From: Planctomycetota bacterium
Lineage (GTDB): Bacteria > Planctomycetota > PUPC01 > JACPCR01
Direction of reading: 5' to 3'
Length of the DNA stretch: 31,896 nucleotides
NCBI GenBank assembly: GCA_030740295.1
Contig: JASLXP010000807.1
Coordinates: 1 to 31,896 of the forward strand
Shown here: positions 23,498 through 31,896 of the stretch, in pieces
How positions within the stretch are numbered: the first letter of the stretch is position 1
How the letters are laid out: every line of letters starts with the position of its first letter
Program-made: the position numbers and the translations under genes
Notes under the pieces: model-generated
The model's database searches: none
The model's input: only the letters and a program-made list of their open reading frames with translations
What the model was told of the DNA's origin: nothing

Positions 23498-26400
23498 ATG
23501 CACAAACCAGTGTCCCTACTCCTTGCCATCCTCCTCCTGCCATTCGCCCAGGCCGAGCAGAAGACCAAAGCCTCGTCCGCCACGCAGCCCAAGCCCAATC
23601 CTGGCGCCGAGCTCGATGCGCTCCGCAGCAAAGTGCAAAGCTCCGCCTCGGCTACCGAAGCGGATGTCACGCGGTTGATTGAAATGGCTGAAGAGCAGGG
23701 CCGCCCTTACACGGCTTACCTGGCCCTTAAGAGTTACCTCAGCGCCAATCTCGATCCTTCGCTCAAGCTGTTGAGCCAGGCCGCAGCGATCGCGGGGCAG
23801 GTGGGTGACTTCCGCACTGCGGTCGGACGTTACAAGACGTATCTGCTCAATACCGATGCCAATGCCGAAGCATCCGATGTTGCCGCGTCCATGTACCATA
23901 TCCTTATCGATTATCTCGGCGCGCGCGAGGATGCCTATCGATACATGAAAGGCCTTGGTGCACAGTTTCGGCAGAGCGATGCGGCGAAGAAGTGGGACAC
24001 CTGGTTCCTGGCTGAAGCGAAGCGTCGTGAGGATTACAGAGGGCTCTTCACTCGGCTCGCAGCCATCCTCTCCGAGAAGCAGCCCCTCGAACAGGAGCGT
24101 CTCCACTATTGGCCATACCTCGACTGGGGCTTCCACGAAATGCGCCGCGCCACGGATCGCCAGTTCGAGGCTGTGCCTGCGGCGCGCATGGCTTTGCGCA
24201 TGATCCGGGGCAGCAAAATTCGCCCATTGCGCTACCAGCTTTATGTTGAGAATGCAGACTTTCATGCCGGCAGTGCAACCAAGTCGCCCGAACAGCGCAG
24301 GCAGCTCTACGGTAAAGTCATTGAAGCGGCCAACGGTTGGCTCAATGCTTCCCGCGATCTTGACACGTTCCGCAAGATTCTGCAGGTGCTGGGCGGCGAT
24401 ACCCGTGGCTGGTTTCAAGAGGCAAAATGGCGCGAGCAGGAAGAGCTCAAGCGCAAGTTCTTCATGGCCCAGTTCAGCAAGCTCTCCAAGGCCGATCAGA
24501 TCAGATTCATGCAGTCCGAAGAACGGGACCGGCTCAGGCATTACGTCTCATCAAAGGAAGCCACCAAGCTCATCCAGGCCCATCCGCAGTTCTTCCGGCG
24601 CAGCAGCCCCACCCTCGACCGGCTTTACATCGCCTACAACACCGAATCGCTCGATGCCATTAAACAGAGCGCATCCGCGCTCAACGGCGTGCCACACGAG
24701 GTGTCTGCCATCGTCAATCCGCTTGCCGCGGGCGGCGATGATTTCAATGCCGCGCTTAAACACTTCTTTGAAAGGGAGACCTGGTATCTCTTCGTCAGCG
24801 AGAGGCGCGGATTCGATTACGTCCAAAGCAGGCTCTGGAATAATTACAAGAACAGAGTCTCTAAAGATGCCAGCCTCGATGCGGACCAGAAAAAGCAACT
24901 CACCGGTTGGCCGAACTACGGCAACGCCGTGCTTTCTCTTGGCGTACAGCACATCGCACAATCCCCTGCGGTCTACTTTGACAAATATCTCGCAAGCGAA
25001 TTTCTGGTCAACGCTTTTATCCACGCGGCCGATGATGAGAACAAGGCCGGTGTTGCCAAGTACATCGAGATGCTTGACTGGGTGCCCTGGGACGAGCGGA
25101 CCCGCAAAGATGCGTTCAAGGATGCTCACGGCCGCTTCAAGGGCTGGGCCTCTCACCTCCAGCAGATCGCACGAAAGAAAAGACGCCAGGCACACGAGAA
25201 GAAAGTGACCCCCCGGATGCTCGCGCAGATTGCGCCGCTCGATGCCGCGTTCAAGCGCGCACAGTCGCTGAGAAATCCCGACCCCAACAAAGCCCCGAAT
25301 TCGATCTGTAAGAACCTCGCCATCGCGGTCCTTGCCCAGCGTGGACGCAGTAAGGATTCTTACGCGTCCGCCATCAAGGCGCTCTACAACGAGGTCAAAG
25401 ATTACGCAACGAAAAAGATACCGTGGGGGCGCCAGCTCCTGGACTATGTCCTCACATCCGGCGGGGACCTCGACACCATCGACGCGAAAATCGAGATCCT
25501 GAGCGACGTGCTTACGCGCTACGACAGCGCCAATCCGTATCCGACGCACTGGGCCTTCGAGCGGATGAAATACTCGCAGCGCAAGTGGCACAACAACTGG
25601 GACAAGATTCATGACAGCCAGCAGAAGAGAATCGAGAAGCTCAACACCGCTCTGGGCAAGACGCTTATGGGGCTCGCCGATCAGGGCAAATTCGACCGGC
25701 AGCTCTTTTACTACTTCCGCAGCACCCGCAGGGGCGAGCGCTGGAGCAACTCAAGGGCGGGCCTCGACGTGATGGAAAAGCTCATTCAGAAAAAGACCTT
25801 CGTGACGAACAGGTACAGGCCAGATTCGCGCTACCGCAATCCGGCAGTGTCTTATATGCACCTCATTCGTCACGACTTCATGGCGCTCAACGGCAAATAT
25901 CCTTACGACTCCTATTTCGATGACATGTTCATCGAGGAGGCCAATAAATCCGGATTCCTCGACTACAACTACTGGAGCTTCGGGCAGGACAAGAAGCGCA
26001 AAGTCGCGTCCGCTGCGTCAAAGCTGCTCGCCGGGTTCGATACCGTGCCATTCGGATACGACGACCTGCCCGCGTGGCAGCCGCAGAGCGATTTCTGGCG
26101 CTGGCAATGGCGTGCGCTCCAGGCCCCGGAAAAGGATCGCACCCCGCTCATCAAGAAACTCGAATCCTATTGCGGCAAATCCCGCTTCGATACTTATGCG
26201 ATGGGTAATGCCTATTTCGCCACGCTCAGCAAAATCGAAAAGGGCGAAGAGCGCGCCGCTTTCTTCAAGTCAGTCTCTGGCTATGTGGACAAGCTGAACA
26301 GATCCCGGGCCCGCAACAGCGCTCCATCCTTCCGTGTGCTTCTTGAAAACACTCGTAATTTCAAGTTTTCCAAAGAGGAAGCCGACGCCGTTCTCAAGCT

Positions 26401-29400
26401 GCTGAGGGAAGTTCATCCGCCGAGGTGGGGTGAGCGGAACTGGTTCGAATACGTTCCCATTCACCTGCAGAACGCTCTGCTCGCGCAGGGGCGTGGTGCC
26501 GAGCTCTTCAGCGTGGTCGCTGAATTCTGGCGCATCGCTCGTGACACGAGGAATCACGACCTGCAGCGAAATCTGAGCACTTTTGCCACCCGTCTGCTCG
26601 ACAGAAAGAAGTACGATCTCGCTGCGGCTTACAGCAACGCCGGTCCGGAAATCATGGGCGTGGCACTGCGTGACGAGATCGCCGCGCAGCTCACCGCCAT
26701 CCGCTCGCAGGCTTTGCGCAATATCGGTGGCGCTATTCCGGTGAAGAAATCCGATCCTCGTTACCCCGTCTTCGCCGCGCAAGCATCGTTCCTCGCGGGT
26801 AACGTGCAGGTAGCGTGGGAGAACGCGCTCCAGAATGCGGCGAAGGTGCCGGCCATGTTCAAGGAGCTCGATCCTGAATTCGTCGTCTGGCTTATCGAGC
26901 GCCATACCGAGTCATCCGATTTCGCCGCGGCTAAGGATCTCGCACGCTCAATGATGCAGTGGGCAGATAACGCGGAGGTCGACCTCAGTACAGAAGTCAT
27001 GGGCAAGCTCTACCTCGCCAGTGCCAATATCGCATTCGAACAGCGTTCGCTTCCGCTGGCCCGCGCCCAATTTGAACGCATCGTCGCCAACAAGACCTTT
27101 GACGGCACCCGGGCCCAGGTCTTTGCACAGGTCAAGGTCGCCGATGTCGATCGCCTGACCAAGCAGTTCGATGCCGCGATCGAACGCCTGGAAAGACTCG
27201 CTCAACGCAGCGACAAGTTTCTCAAATCCGAAGCCAACTACGGTCTCGCGCTCGTTAAATACGATCAGGAGGAATACGACGAGGCAGCATCCTTCCTCGA
27301 CAACCTGTTTGCTATCCGGACAGACCATTCGAACGGTCGCATCCTCGAAGGCCGCATCCATCTCAAACGCAAGAAGCTCGAAAGCGCGACCGACATCGAC
27401 GTTGGCCTCACGGCCAGCCAGCGTGTGCTCGTGCCCGGCCGCCGCCTCAAGGTCACCATCGAGGACAGAAATCTTTCCATCGTCGGCAAGACCACCAACA
27501 TTACCGTCCGTGCGTGGACGGAATCAGGCGACGAAGAATACTTCGACCTGACCAAATTCGGCGATTCCAAAACCAAGTTCAAGGGTGAGCTTGTGACCGC
27601 ACTCGCGCCGGGCAAGAAAGAAGACGGCACACTGCAAGTCCTCGGAAGCGACGTCATCCATTTCGATTTTTCAGAAGAATTCCGTAAGCAGCAGGGCATC
27701 ACCTTCAATACCGAGACCATCCTCAGTATCGCCAGCGATGCGGAGCTCTACGCTTCTTCCGGCGGCATTAAAACCAGGTCAGAGCTCGAGAAGGAAAGAC
27801 TCGAAGCCATGATTCGCTCGAAGCTGCAGCTCGCCAAGCAGGAGGCCAGAGATGTCGCGCTCAGCACGATCCGCCCGCAGGATCAGGTCAAGCCCGGCAA
27901 TCCGATCAATATCCGGGTCATCGATCTCGATCAGAGTACCGGCCCGGAACCAGACACCCTCCAGGTTAGAATTGCCACCTCGAGCGGGGACGCTGTGGGC
28001 TCGTTCCCGCTCAAAGAAACCGGAGGCCATTCCGGCGTGTTTGAAGGTGCGCTGCCGACCTCATCATCCGAGGCATCCGCCATCGCCTCCGATTCCGATG
28101 AAGGTCGCAAGCCCAACTTTGCCATCAGCAGCGGCGATCATCCGGATTGGATCGGGCTTGTCGACAGCTCTAAGCCGAAGTCGTTCAGCGTCGACCTCAA
28201 AGACAACGTGCCGTTCGGCGAGATGGTCATTAAGTCCAACGTCGCTGGCCGGCACCTCAAGAAGTTTTCGATTCAAACTTCACTCAACGGCAAAGATTTT
28301 CTCACTGTGGGCCGCTTTCCTTCGGACAAGTTCCAGACCTGGGACGGCTCGCTGAAGGCCAGCGCGGTCAAGTTTGTGGGCACGGAGCTGCTCAAGGGGC
28401 AGGAGGCCGCGGCCAGCTACATCAGCCGGGGCTACTTCGGCAAAAGCGTCATGCCCTTTGGCTGGAAGATGAGATCCGCGAGCCACAAGACGCACTCGTT
28501 TCGCACGGTGTTCGACAAGGCCCGTATCAGTGAAGATGACCTCTTCGTCATGCAGGTCCAGGGTCTCTTCTACAACCCGCGCCGCCAGATGCTCGCCTTC
28601 GGGCTGAAGATGGAGAGCAGGTCAACGCATCACAAAATGCGGGGCAAAAAGAAAAACAAGAAAGGCACGGCCCCCGTCCTCGAGTCGCAGGCTTACTTGA
28701 GCATCGCCGAGCTCAAGCCCGATGAGGAAGGCGTCTACCGCGGTATCCTCCCGCAGGGCGTGCACCGGGTCGAGGCAGTGATGGTCGTGCGGAGGTATGA
28801 GTATCCTGAGTTCCAGCTCCTCTCCGATATAGGCAATCCGGGCAATCTCGAAGCGTTCCCGCTCGATTACTTTGACAGCGCCATGTATCCCGAGATCAAG
28901 AAACAGATTTACGTGCCGCCCGCAGCTATCACCGCCAGCGAAGACGGCTCTGCTTACACGATCAAGTTCGGCGAAGACACTCGCGGCCGCATTGCGCGGT
29001 TGATCATCGAGGACTACGAAGGCGACGCTCCCGCTATCAGTAAGATCGAGCTGAAGAACGCCGAAGGTAAACAAGTGCTGCCGACCAAGCAGGACTTGCT
29101 CTCGCTCGGACGCAACCAGGTTCTCGAAATCGTGCCCGGCGACCGCATCACCGTCACCTACCGCGATGCCAAAACCGTCACCCCCGCCAACGATACCCAC
29201 GAAGCGCTCCTTACCGCCACTTACACCAACGCCGAGCTCAGCGCGACTTTCGTTGAATACACAATGGAAAACAACGAGCGCTCCGCGGACTACATTCCCA
29301 TGCGCCGTTTCAACGCGGGCGACAAAGTCAACGTCTTCATAAGCGATGCGGACGGGGACGTCTCCGAAAAACTCGACACACTCAAATTTGCAGCTCGCGC

Positions 29401-31621
29401 CCCTGGCGGCGACGAGAAGGAATTCATCGCCCTCGAAACATCCGAGCATTCCGGCGTGTTTATTGGCGGGCTGTTCCCGGTGAAAGGAGAGCCCAAAAAC
29501 AAACAGGAGCTCACCGTCAAGGAAGGTGATGAGCTCATCATCAGCTACATGGACACGGAGAATACCGACCCCGGAATTCCTTGGAAGCGCACATACGCAG
29601 TCGAGCAGGCTTTCTATGTCGACCCCGAAGTCCGCGCCTACCCGGTGACTTCCGCGGCGCTCGAGCCACAGGAAGAAAAGGAAGGAGGCACGCTCACCGC
29701 ACTGCGGGTCGGCGAAGAATTCCATCCCGTCACCCGCACCATGACCGCGGCCCGGCCGGAAGGACAAGAGCCTGAAGGCGGAACAACCGAAGCGCTACTC
29801 GAGGGCCCGCTCCTGGTCGAGGTCCTCTGGCCCACGGTCACCCTCTCGTCCAAGAGCTCGGTCGACATTTTTGCACAGACCTCGAGCGCTCGAAAAAGGG
29901 CGGGCATTGTGGAGGGTGCGCCGTTCGATAAGAACGTGCCCGGCACGATGAAACTCACTGCCACGCCAAGCGCCTCCCAAGGCGGTAATGTCTCCGCTCC
30001 CGGGTACGACACCCTCACCGTCGAATCTGACCCCAACGCCGTCAGCCCTCTCGACGACGGCCGTTTCACCTTCAGCATTCCATACGCATTGGGCGACGTG
30101 CCGGAAGCGACCTTAGTCACCGACGAGCCGCTCGATCCGAAAGAAGAGCGACCGAAGCTCTTCGTTAACGGCAACGACACCGTGTTTGTCGTCTTCAAGT
30201 ACAAGAATAAGGCAGGCGAAGAACAGACCATCGAGCGCAAAATCAAGTTCAAGAGCGATAGCTTCTTCAATGTAATGGACCGCCGTTACCAGGAAGAGGT
30301 CGATGCTGCACACGTGGGCGAGACGCTCTACCTTCGCGTCCAGCATCGTGCCCAGGACGCCTCCGGCGAGAAAGAAGAAATCAAGCTGTCCGTCGGGACT
30401 GCTGCAGGCGATATCCATGAAGTGCAGCTTCTGGAGACCTACAGCCACACCGGCGTATTCAAAGGCTTCGTTCGGCTCGTCCACATTAAGGACGCGGAAT
30501 CCGCCAAAGACGCCAACACTCTCGCAGTAAATCACGGTGACACGATCACCTTCTCCTATGGCAAAGACGATAGCGCAGTGCATCAGCTCATCACCATCCA
30601 CAAGGGCGCGGACGGCGAAGTGCAGCCGTTCAGCAAGCAGTTCAAAGATCGTGAGATTGCGGTCAGGACGCAGTTCATGATTGCCGAGGCATATTTCGAG
30701 CTCGCAAAAATGCACCGCAACCTCGCCAAACAGAGCAAGAGCGACGAGGCCCGCAACAAGCAGCTCCACGAGCTGAGCCGCCACGAAATCGGCCAGGGCA
30801 AGAAACTGCTCGAAGAAGCCATGCGCACGAACCCCGACACTTCTGTCAAGGCCCAGGGCGAATACCTCCTCGCAAACCTCAGCCTCGAATTCGCCGACAT
30901 GGCCGACGAGCCCGATCAGAAACAGCGCCACTACAACGATGCAGTCTCACGTTTCACCGACCTGATCGCGGATTACCCGGACAGTGATTACGCGCCGAAA
31001 TCGCAATACAAAAAGGCCCTCGTCTACGAAAAGATGGGGAACCTCGACACCGCTAGCGAGGAATACGTAAAGCTCTCCTACCGTTATCCGGAAAACGAGC
31101 TCGTCGCCGAGACCATCGCCCGCCTGGGCCAGTATTTCATGAAGCGCGGCAAAGACCTGAAGAGGCAGGCCCAGCAACTCGCAGCCGAGGCCGAATCCCT
31201 CGACGGCAGAGAAATGGAGGATAAAAAAGTCGAGTCCGAAAAGTCCCGTCTCGATTCATTGAAAACCTACAAGACCGCCGGCCAGGTCTTCGGCCGCCTG
31301 GCGGTCCGCTTCCCCAACCACAACCTCTCCGGCAAGACCAACGTCCTTAGTGGCCAGGCATTCATCATGGCCGAGCAGCTTGAACGCGCGACCACCATCC
31401 TGCGCAAGACCTTCGAGACCCCGGAGATCGACAAGGAAATAGCCGCCACCGCCATGTACTGGTGCGCCCACGCGTACACCCTCCAGGAGAGCAGCGACGG
31501 CTACCTCCACGCCTACCGCATCTTCAAACGCCTCACCTGGGATTATCCGGCGAGCAAGTGGGCCAAATACGCAAGAGGAAGACTGACGGAGGATCAGTTC
31601 GCGACGATGGAGGATGAGTAG
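23498..31621 (+). CDS. Giant exported protein: helical repeats, beta-sandwich modules, C-terminal TPRs
   Basis: About 2707 residues. The ATG at 23498 starts a signal peptide (MHKPVSLLLAILLLPFAQA); the longer GTG reading merely translates the leader repeat. Residues about 40-1300 are alpha-helical repeats with TPR units (e.g. FDAAIERLERLAQRSDKFLKSEANYGLALVKY). From about 1310 come beta modules: one near 1311-1400, one around SGVF 1512-1515, one around SGVF 1985-1988 with GDELIISYMD at 2010, and one around TGVF 2318-2321 with GDTITFSY at 2347; a further GDRITVTYRD is at 1881. A stretch near 1577-1625 resembles discoidin-like folds. The end (about 2385-2700) is TPR again (AVSRFTDLIADYPDSDYAPKSQYKKALVYEKMG). 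No transmembrane helix, sortase signal or catalytic motif is seen after the signal peptide. It is probably a periplasm-spanning or surface scaffold; function unknown. Confidence 0.8.
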   Translation: MHKPVSLLLAILLLPFAQAEQKTKASSATQPKPNPGAELDALRSKVQSSASATEADVTRLIEMAEEQGRPYTAYLALKSYLSANLDPSLKLLSQAAAIAGQVGDFRTAVGRYKTYLLNTDANAEASDVAASMYHILIDYLGAREDAYRYMKGLGAQFRQSDAAKKWDTWFLAEAKRREDYRGLFTRLAAILSEKQPLEQERLHYWPYLDWGFHEMRRATDRQFEAVPAARMALRMIRGSKIRPLRYQLYVENADFHAGSATKSPEQRRQLYGKVIEAANGWLNASRDLDTFRKILQVLGGDTRGWFQEAKWREQEELKRKFFMAQFSKLSKADQIRFMQSEERDRLRHYVSSKEATKLIQAHPQFFRRSSPTLDRLYIAYNTESLDAIKQSASALNGVPHEVSAIVNPLAAGGDDFNAALKHFFERETWYLFVSERRGFDYVQSRLWNNYKNRVSKDASLDADQKKQLTGWPNYGNAVLSLGVQHIAQSPAVYFDKYLASEFLVNAFIHAADDENKAGVAKYIEMLDWVPWDERTRKDAFKDAHGRFKGWASHLQQIARKKRRQAHEKKVTPRMLAQIAPLDAAFKRAQSLRNPDPNKAPNSICKNLAIAVLAQRGRSKDSYASAIKALYNEVKDYATKKIPWGRQLLDYVLTSGGDLDTIDAKIEILSDVLTRYDSANPYPTHWAFERMKYSQRKWHNNWDKIHDSQQKRIEKLNTALGKTLMGLADQGKFDRQLFYYFRSTRRGERWSNSRAGLDVMEKLIQKKTFVTNRYRPDSRYRNPAVSYMHLIRHDFMALNGKYPYDSYFDDMFIEEANKSGFLDYNYWSFGQDKKRKVASAASKLLAGFDTVPFGYDDLPAWQPQSDFWRWQWRALQAPEKDRTPLIKKLESYCGKSRFDTYAMGNAYFATLSKIEKGEERAAFFKSVSGYVDKLNRSRARNSAPSFRVLLENTRNFKFSKEEADAVLKLLREVHPPRWGERNWFEYVPIHLQNALLAQGRGAELFSVVAEFWRIARDTRNHDLQRNLSTFATRLLDRKKYDLAAAYSNAGPEIMGVALRDEIAAQLTAIRSQALRNIGGAIPVKKSDPRYPVFAAQASFLAGNVQVAWENALQNAAKVPAMFKELDPEFVVWLIERHTESSDFAAAKDLARSMMQWADNAEVDLSTEVMGKLYLASANIAFEQRSLPLARAQFERIVANKTFDGTRAQVFAQVKVADVDRLTKQFDAAIERLERLAQRSDKFLKSEANYGLALVKYDQEEYDEAASFLDNLFAIRTDHSNGRILEGRIHLKRKKLESATDIDVGLTASQRVLVPGRRLKVTIEDRNLSIVGKTTNITVRAWTESGDEEYFDLTKFGDSKTKFKGELVTALAPGKKEDGTLQVLGSDVIHFDFSEEFRKQQGITFNTETILSIASDAELYASSGGIKTRSELEKERLEAMIRSKLQLAKQEARDVALSTIRPQDQVKPGNPINIRVIDLDQSTGPEPDTLQVRIATSSGDAVGSFPLKETGGHSGVFEGALPTSSSEASAIASDSDEGRKPNFAISSGDHPDWIGLVDSSKPKSFSVDLKDNVPFGEMVIKSNVAGRHLKKFSIQTSLNGKDFLTVGRFPSDKFQTWDGSLKASAVKFVGTELLKGQEAAASYISRGYFGKSVMPFGWKMRSASHKTHSFRTVFDKARISEDDLFVMQVQGLFYNPRRQMLAFGLKMESRSTHHKMRGKKKNKKGTAPVLESQAYLSIAELKPDEEGVYRGILPQGVHRVEAVMVVRRYEYPEFQLLSDIGNPGNLEAFPLDYFDSAMYPEIKKQIYVPPAAITASEDGSAYTIKFGEDTRGRIARLIIEDYEGDAPAISKIELKNAEGKQVLPTKQDLLSLGRNQVLEIVPGDRITVTYRDAKTVTPANDTHEALLTATYTNAELSATFVEYTMENNERSADYIPMRRFNAGDKVNVFISDADGDVSEKLDTLKFAARAPGGDEKEFIALETSEHSGVFIGGLFPVKGEPKNKQELTVKEGDELIISYMDTENTDPGIPWKRTYAVEQAFYVDPEVRAYPVTSAALEPQEEKEGGTLTALRVGEEFHPVTRTMTAARPEGQEPEGGTTEALLEGPLLVEVLWPTVTLSSKSSVDIFAQTSSARKRAGIVEGAPFDKNVPGTMKLTATPSASQGGNVSAPGYDTLTVESDPNAVSPLDDGRFTFSIPYALGDVPEATLVTDEPLDPKEERPKLFVNGNDTVFVVFKYKNKAGEEQTIERKIKFKSDSFFNVMDRRYQEEVDAAHVGETLYLRVQHRAQDASGEKEEIKLSVGTAAGDIHEVQLLETYSHTGVFKGFVRLVHIKDAESAKDANTLAVNHGDTITFSYGKDDSAVHQLITIHKGADGEVQPFSKQFKDREIAVRTQFMIAEAYFELAKMHRNLAKQSKSDEARNKQLHELSRHEIGQGKKLLEEAMRTNPDTSVKAQGEYLLANLSLEFADMADEPDQKQRHYNDAVSRFTDLIADYPDSDYAPKSQYKKALVYEKMGNLDTASEEYVKLSYRYPENELVAETIARLGQYFMKRGKDLKRQAQQLAAEAESLDGREMEDKKVESEKSRLDSLKTYKTAGQVFGRLAVRFPNHNLSGKTNVLSGQAFIMAEQLERATTILRKTFETPEIDKEIAATAMYWCAHAYTLQESSDGYLHAYRIFKRLTWDYPASKWAKYARGRLTEDQFATMEDE

Positions 31622-31770
31622 GGGAGCGGTGACAACTGCCAGGGATCCGAACCTGGGACAGATCGCTGCAGCCTGAGGAGTCTGATCGAAAGTGAGCTTC
31701 CGGCAAGCGTGCATGATTAAGCATGCAGCGTGCGGGTATCCTTTTCGGTTTTCAACCGGGGAGGATTTCC
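31622..31770. other. Gap between the giant gene and an IS-like ORF
   Basis: It contains a CCAGG/CCTGG stem (31639-31656) without a T-run and TGCATG-ATTAAG-CATGCA (31710-31727) flanked by two copies of AGCGTGC. The latter may belong to the end of the element whose first ORF starts at 31771, but no defined terminal inverted repeat can be confirmed. Confidence 0.35.
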
Positions 31771-31896
31771 ATGGGCAAAAGCGGTACTCAGATACCTGGC
31801 GATTTGAAGCGGCTGTCCCGGCGCCTGGCCAAGCATCGCCGAACCAAAGGAAAGGGCAGCCGTCTTCCGGATTGCATTTGGCGTTCGGCAGCGGAG
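31771..31896 (+). CDS. Start of a transposase-helper-like ORF, cut by the window edge
   Basis: Forty-two codons are present from an ATG with a strong GGGGAGG six bases upstream. The reading is basic (DLKRLSRRLAKHRRTKGKGSRLPDCIWRSAAE) and resembles the small helix-turn-helix ORFs that accompany IS66-type and related transposases, where a pattern such as 'RLP..IW..A.ELA' leads into the DNA-binding helix. The window ends before the diagnostic part, so a mobile-element origin is likely but unproven. Its Shine-Dalgarno sequence contrasts with the SD-less neighbours upstream. Confidence 0.5.
   Translation, partial: MGKSGTQIPGDLKRLSRRLAKHRRTKGKGSRLPDCIWRSAAE

Noticed and set aside
28622..29767. Long (381-codon) open frame on the minus strand inside the giant gene
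   Set aside because: It is antisense to a clear coding region with signal peptide, modules and TPRs; GC-rich codon usage opens such frames. The same holds for minus-strand frames at 16408-17280, 17299-18081, 20055-20792, 21897-22529 and 24551-25612.

Overview
The window reads as a chromosomal segment of a free-living Gram-negative bacterium, most plausibly from the PVC superphylum (Planctomycetota, Lentisphaerota, Kiritimatiellota) or an allied lineage. I infer this from the SecA sequence style, an H-X9-DG-type pseudopilin, a Pkn-type kinase with a membrane anchor and TPRs, a zinc-ribbon/proline-rich membrane protein, and very large secreted TPR proteins. I cannot place it more finely by eye. 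There are no rRNA, tRNA or CRISPR loci and no complete insertion sequence.

Left part (1-7.9 kb), mostly housekeeping and accessory metabolism: the start of a secreted protein running off the left edge (-); an acetylxylan-esterase-family hydrolase (+) converging on an MsrP/YedY-type molybdoenzyme (-); a FliA/WhiG-like sigma factor (-) with its own terminator; a four-cluster ferredoxin (+) with a textbook terminator; a nitrilase-family amidohydrolase and a metallophosphatase in tandem (+); then a Ser/Thr kinase and a Ca2+/H+ antiporter two bases apart (-).

Middle (7.9-16.3 kb): a zinc-ribbon membrane protein divergent from the kinase; an MNT-HEPN pair with a TGATG stop/start overlap, behind a secreted thioredoxin-fold protein (-); then a small anchored unknown protein, a pseudopilin behind a perfect TTGACA-N16-TATAAT promoter, and a PMT/ArnT-like membrane glycosyltransferase (+).

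Right part (16.3-31.9 kb), all on +: secA, then three consecutive exported TPR proteins of about 569, 738 and 2707 residues. The second and third share a beta-sandwich module (GD-x-I-x3-Y-x-D, and in the giant ET-x2-(S/T)GVF-x-G). A transposase-helper-like ORF starts at the right edge.

The most unusual signal is non-coding. The leaders of secA and of the two larger TPR genes are nearly free of G, lack a Shine-Dalgarno sequence, and carry phased short repeats: CCA every 7 bases before secA, (C/T)TCCA every 8 bases before the TPR genes. Other genes here have ordinary AGGAG-type sites. A G-poor leader of similar character precedes the secreted gene at the left edge. The three-gene TPR/beta cluster with these leaders is my best candidate for an undescribed system, probably a cell-envelope assembly; its function is not shown by the sequence.
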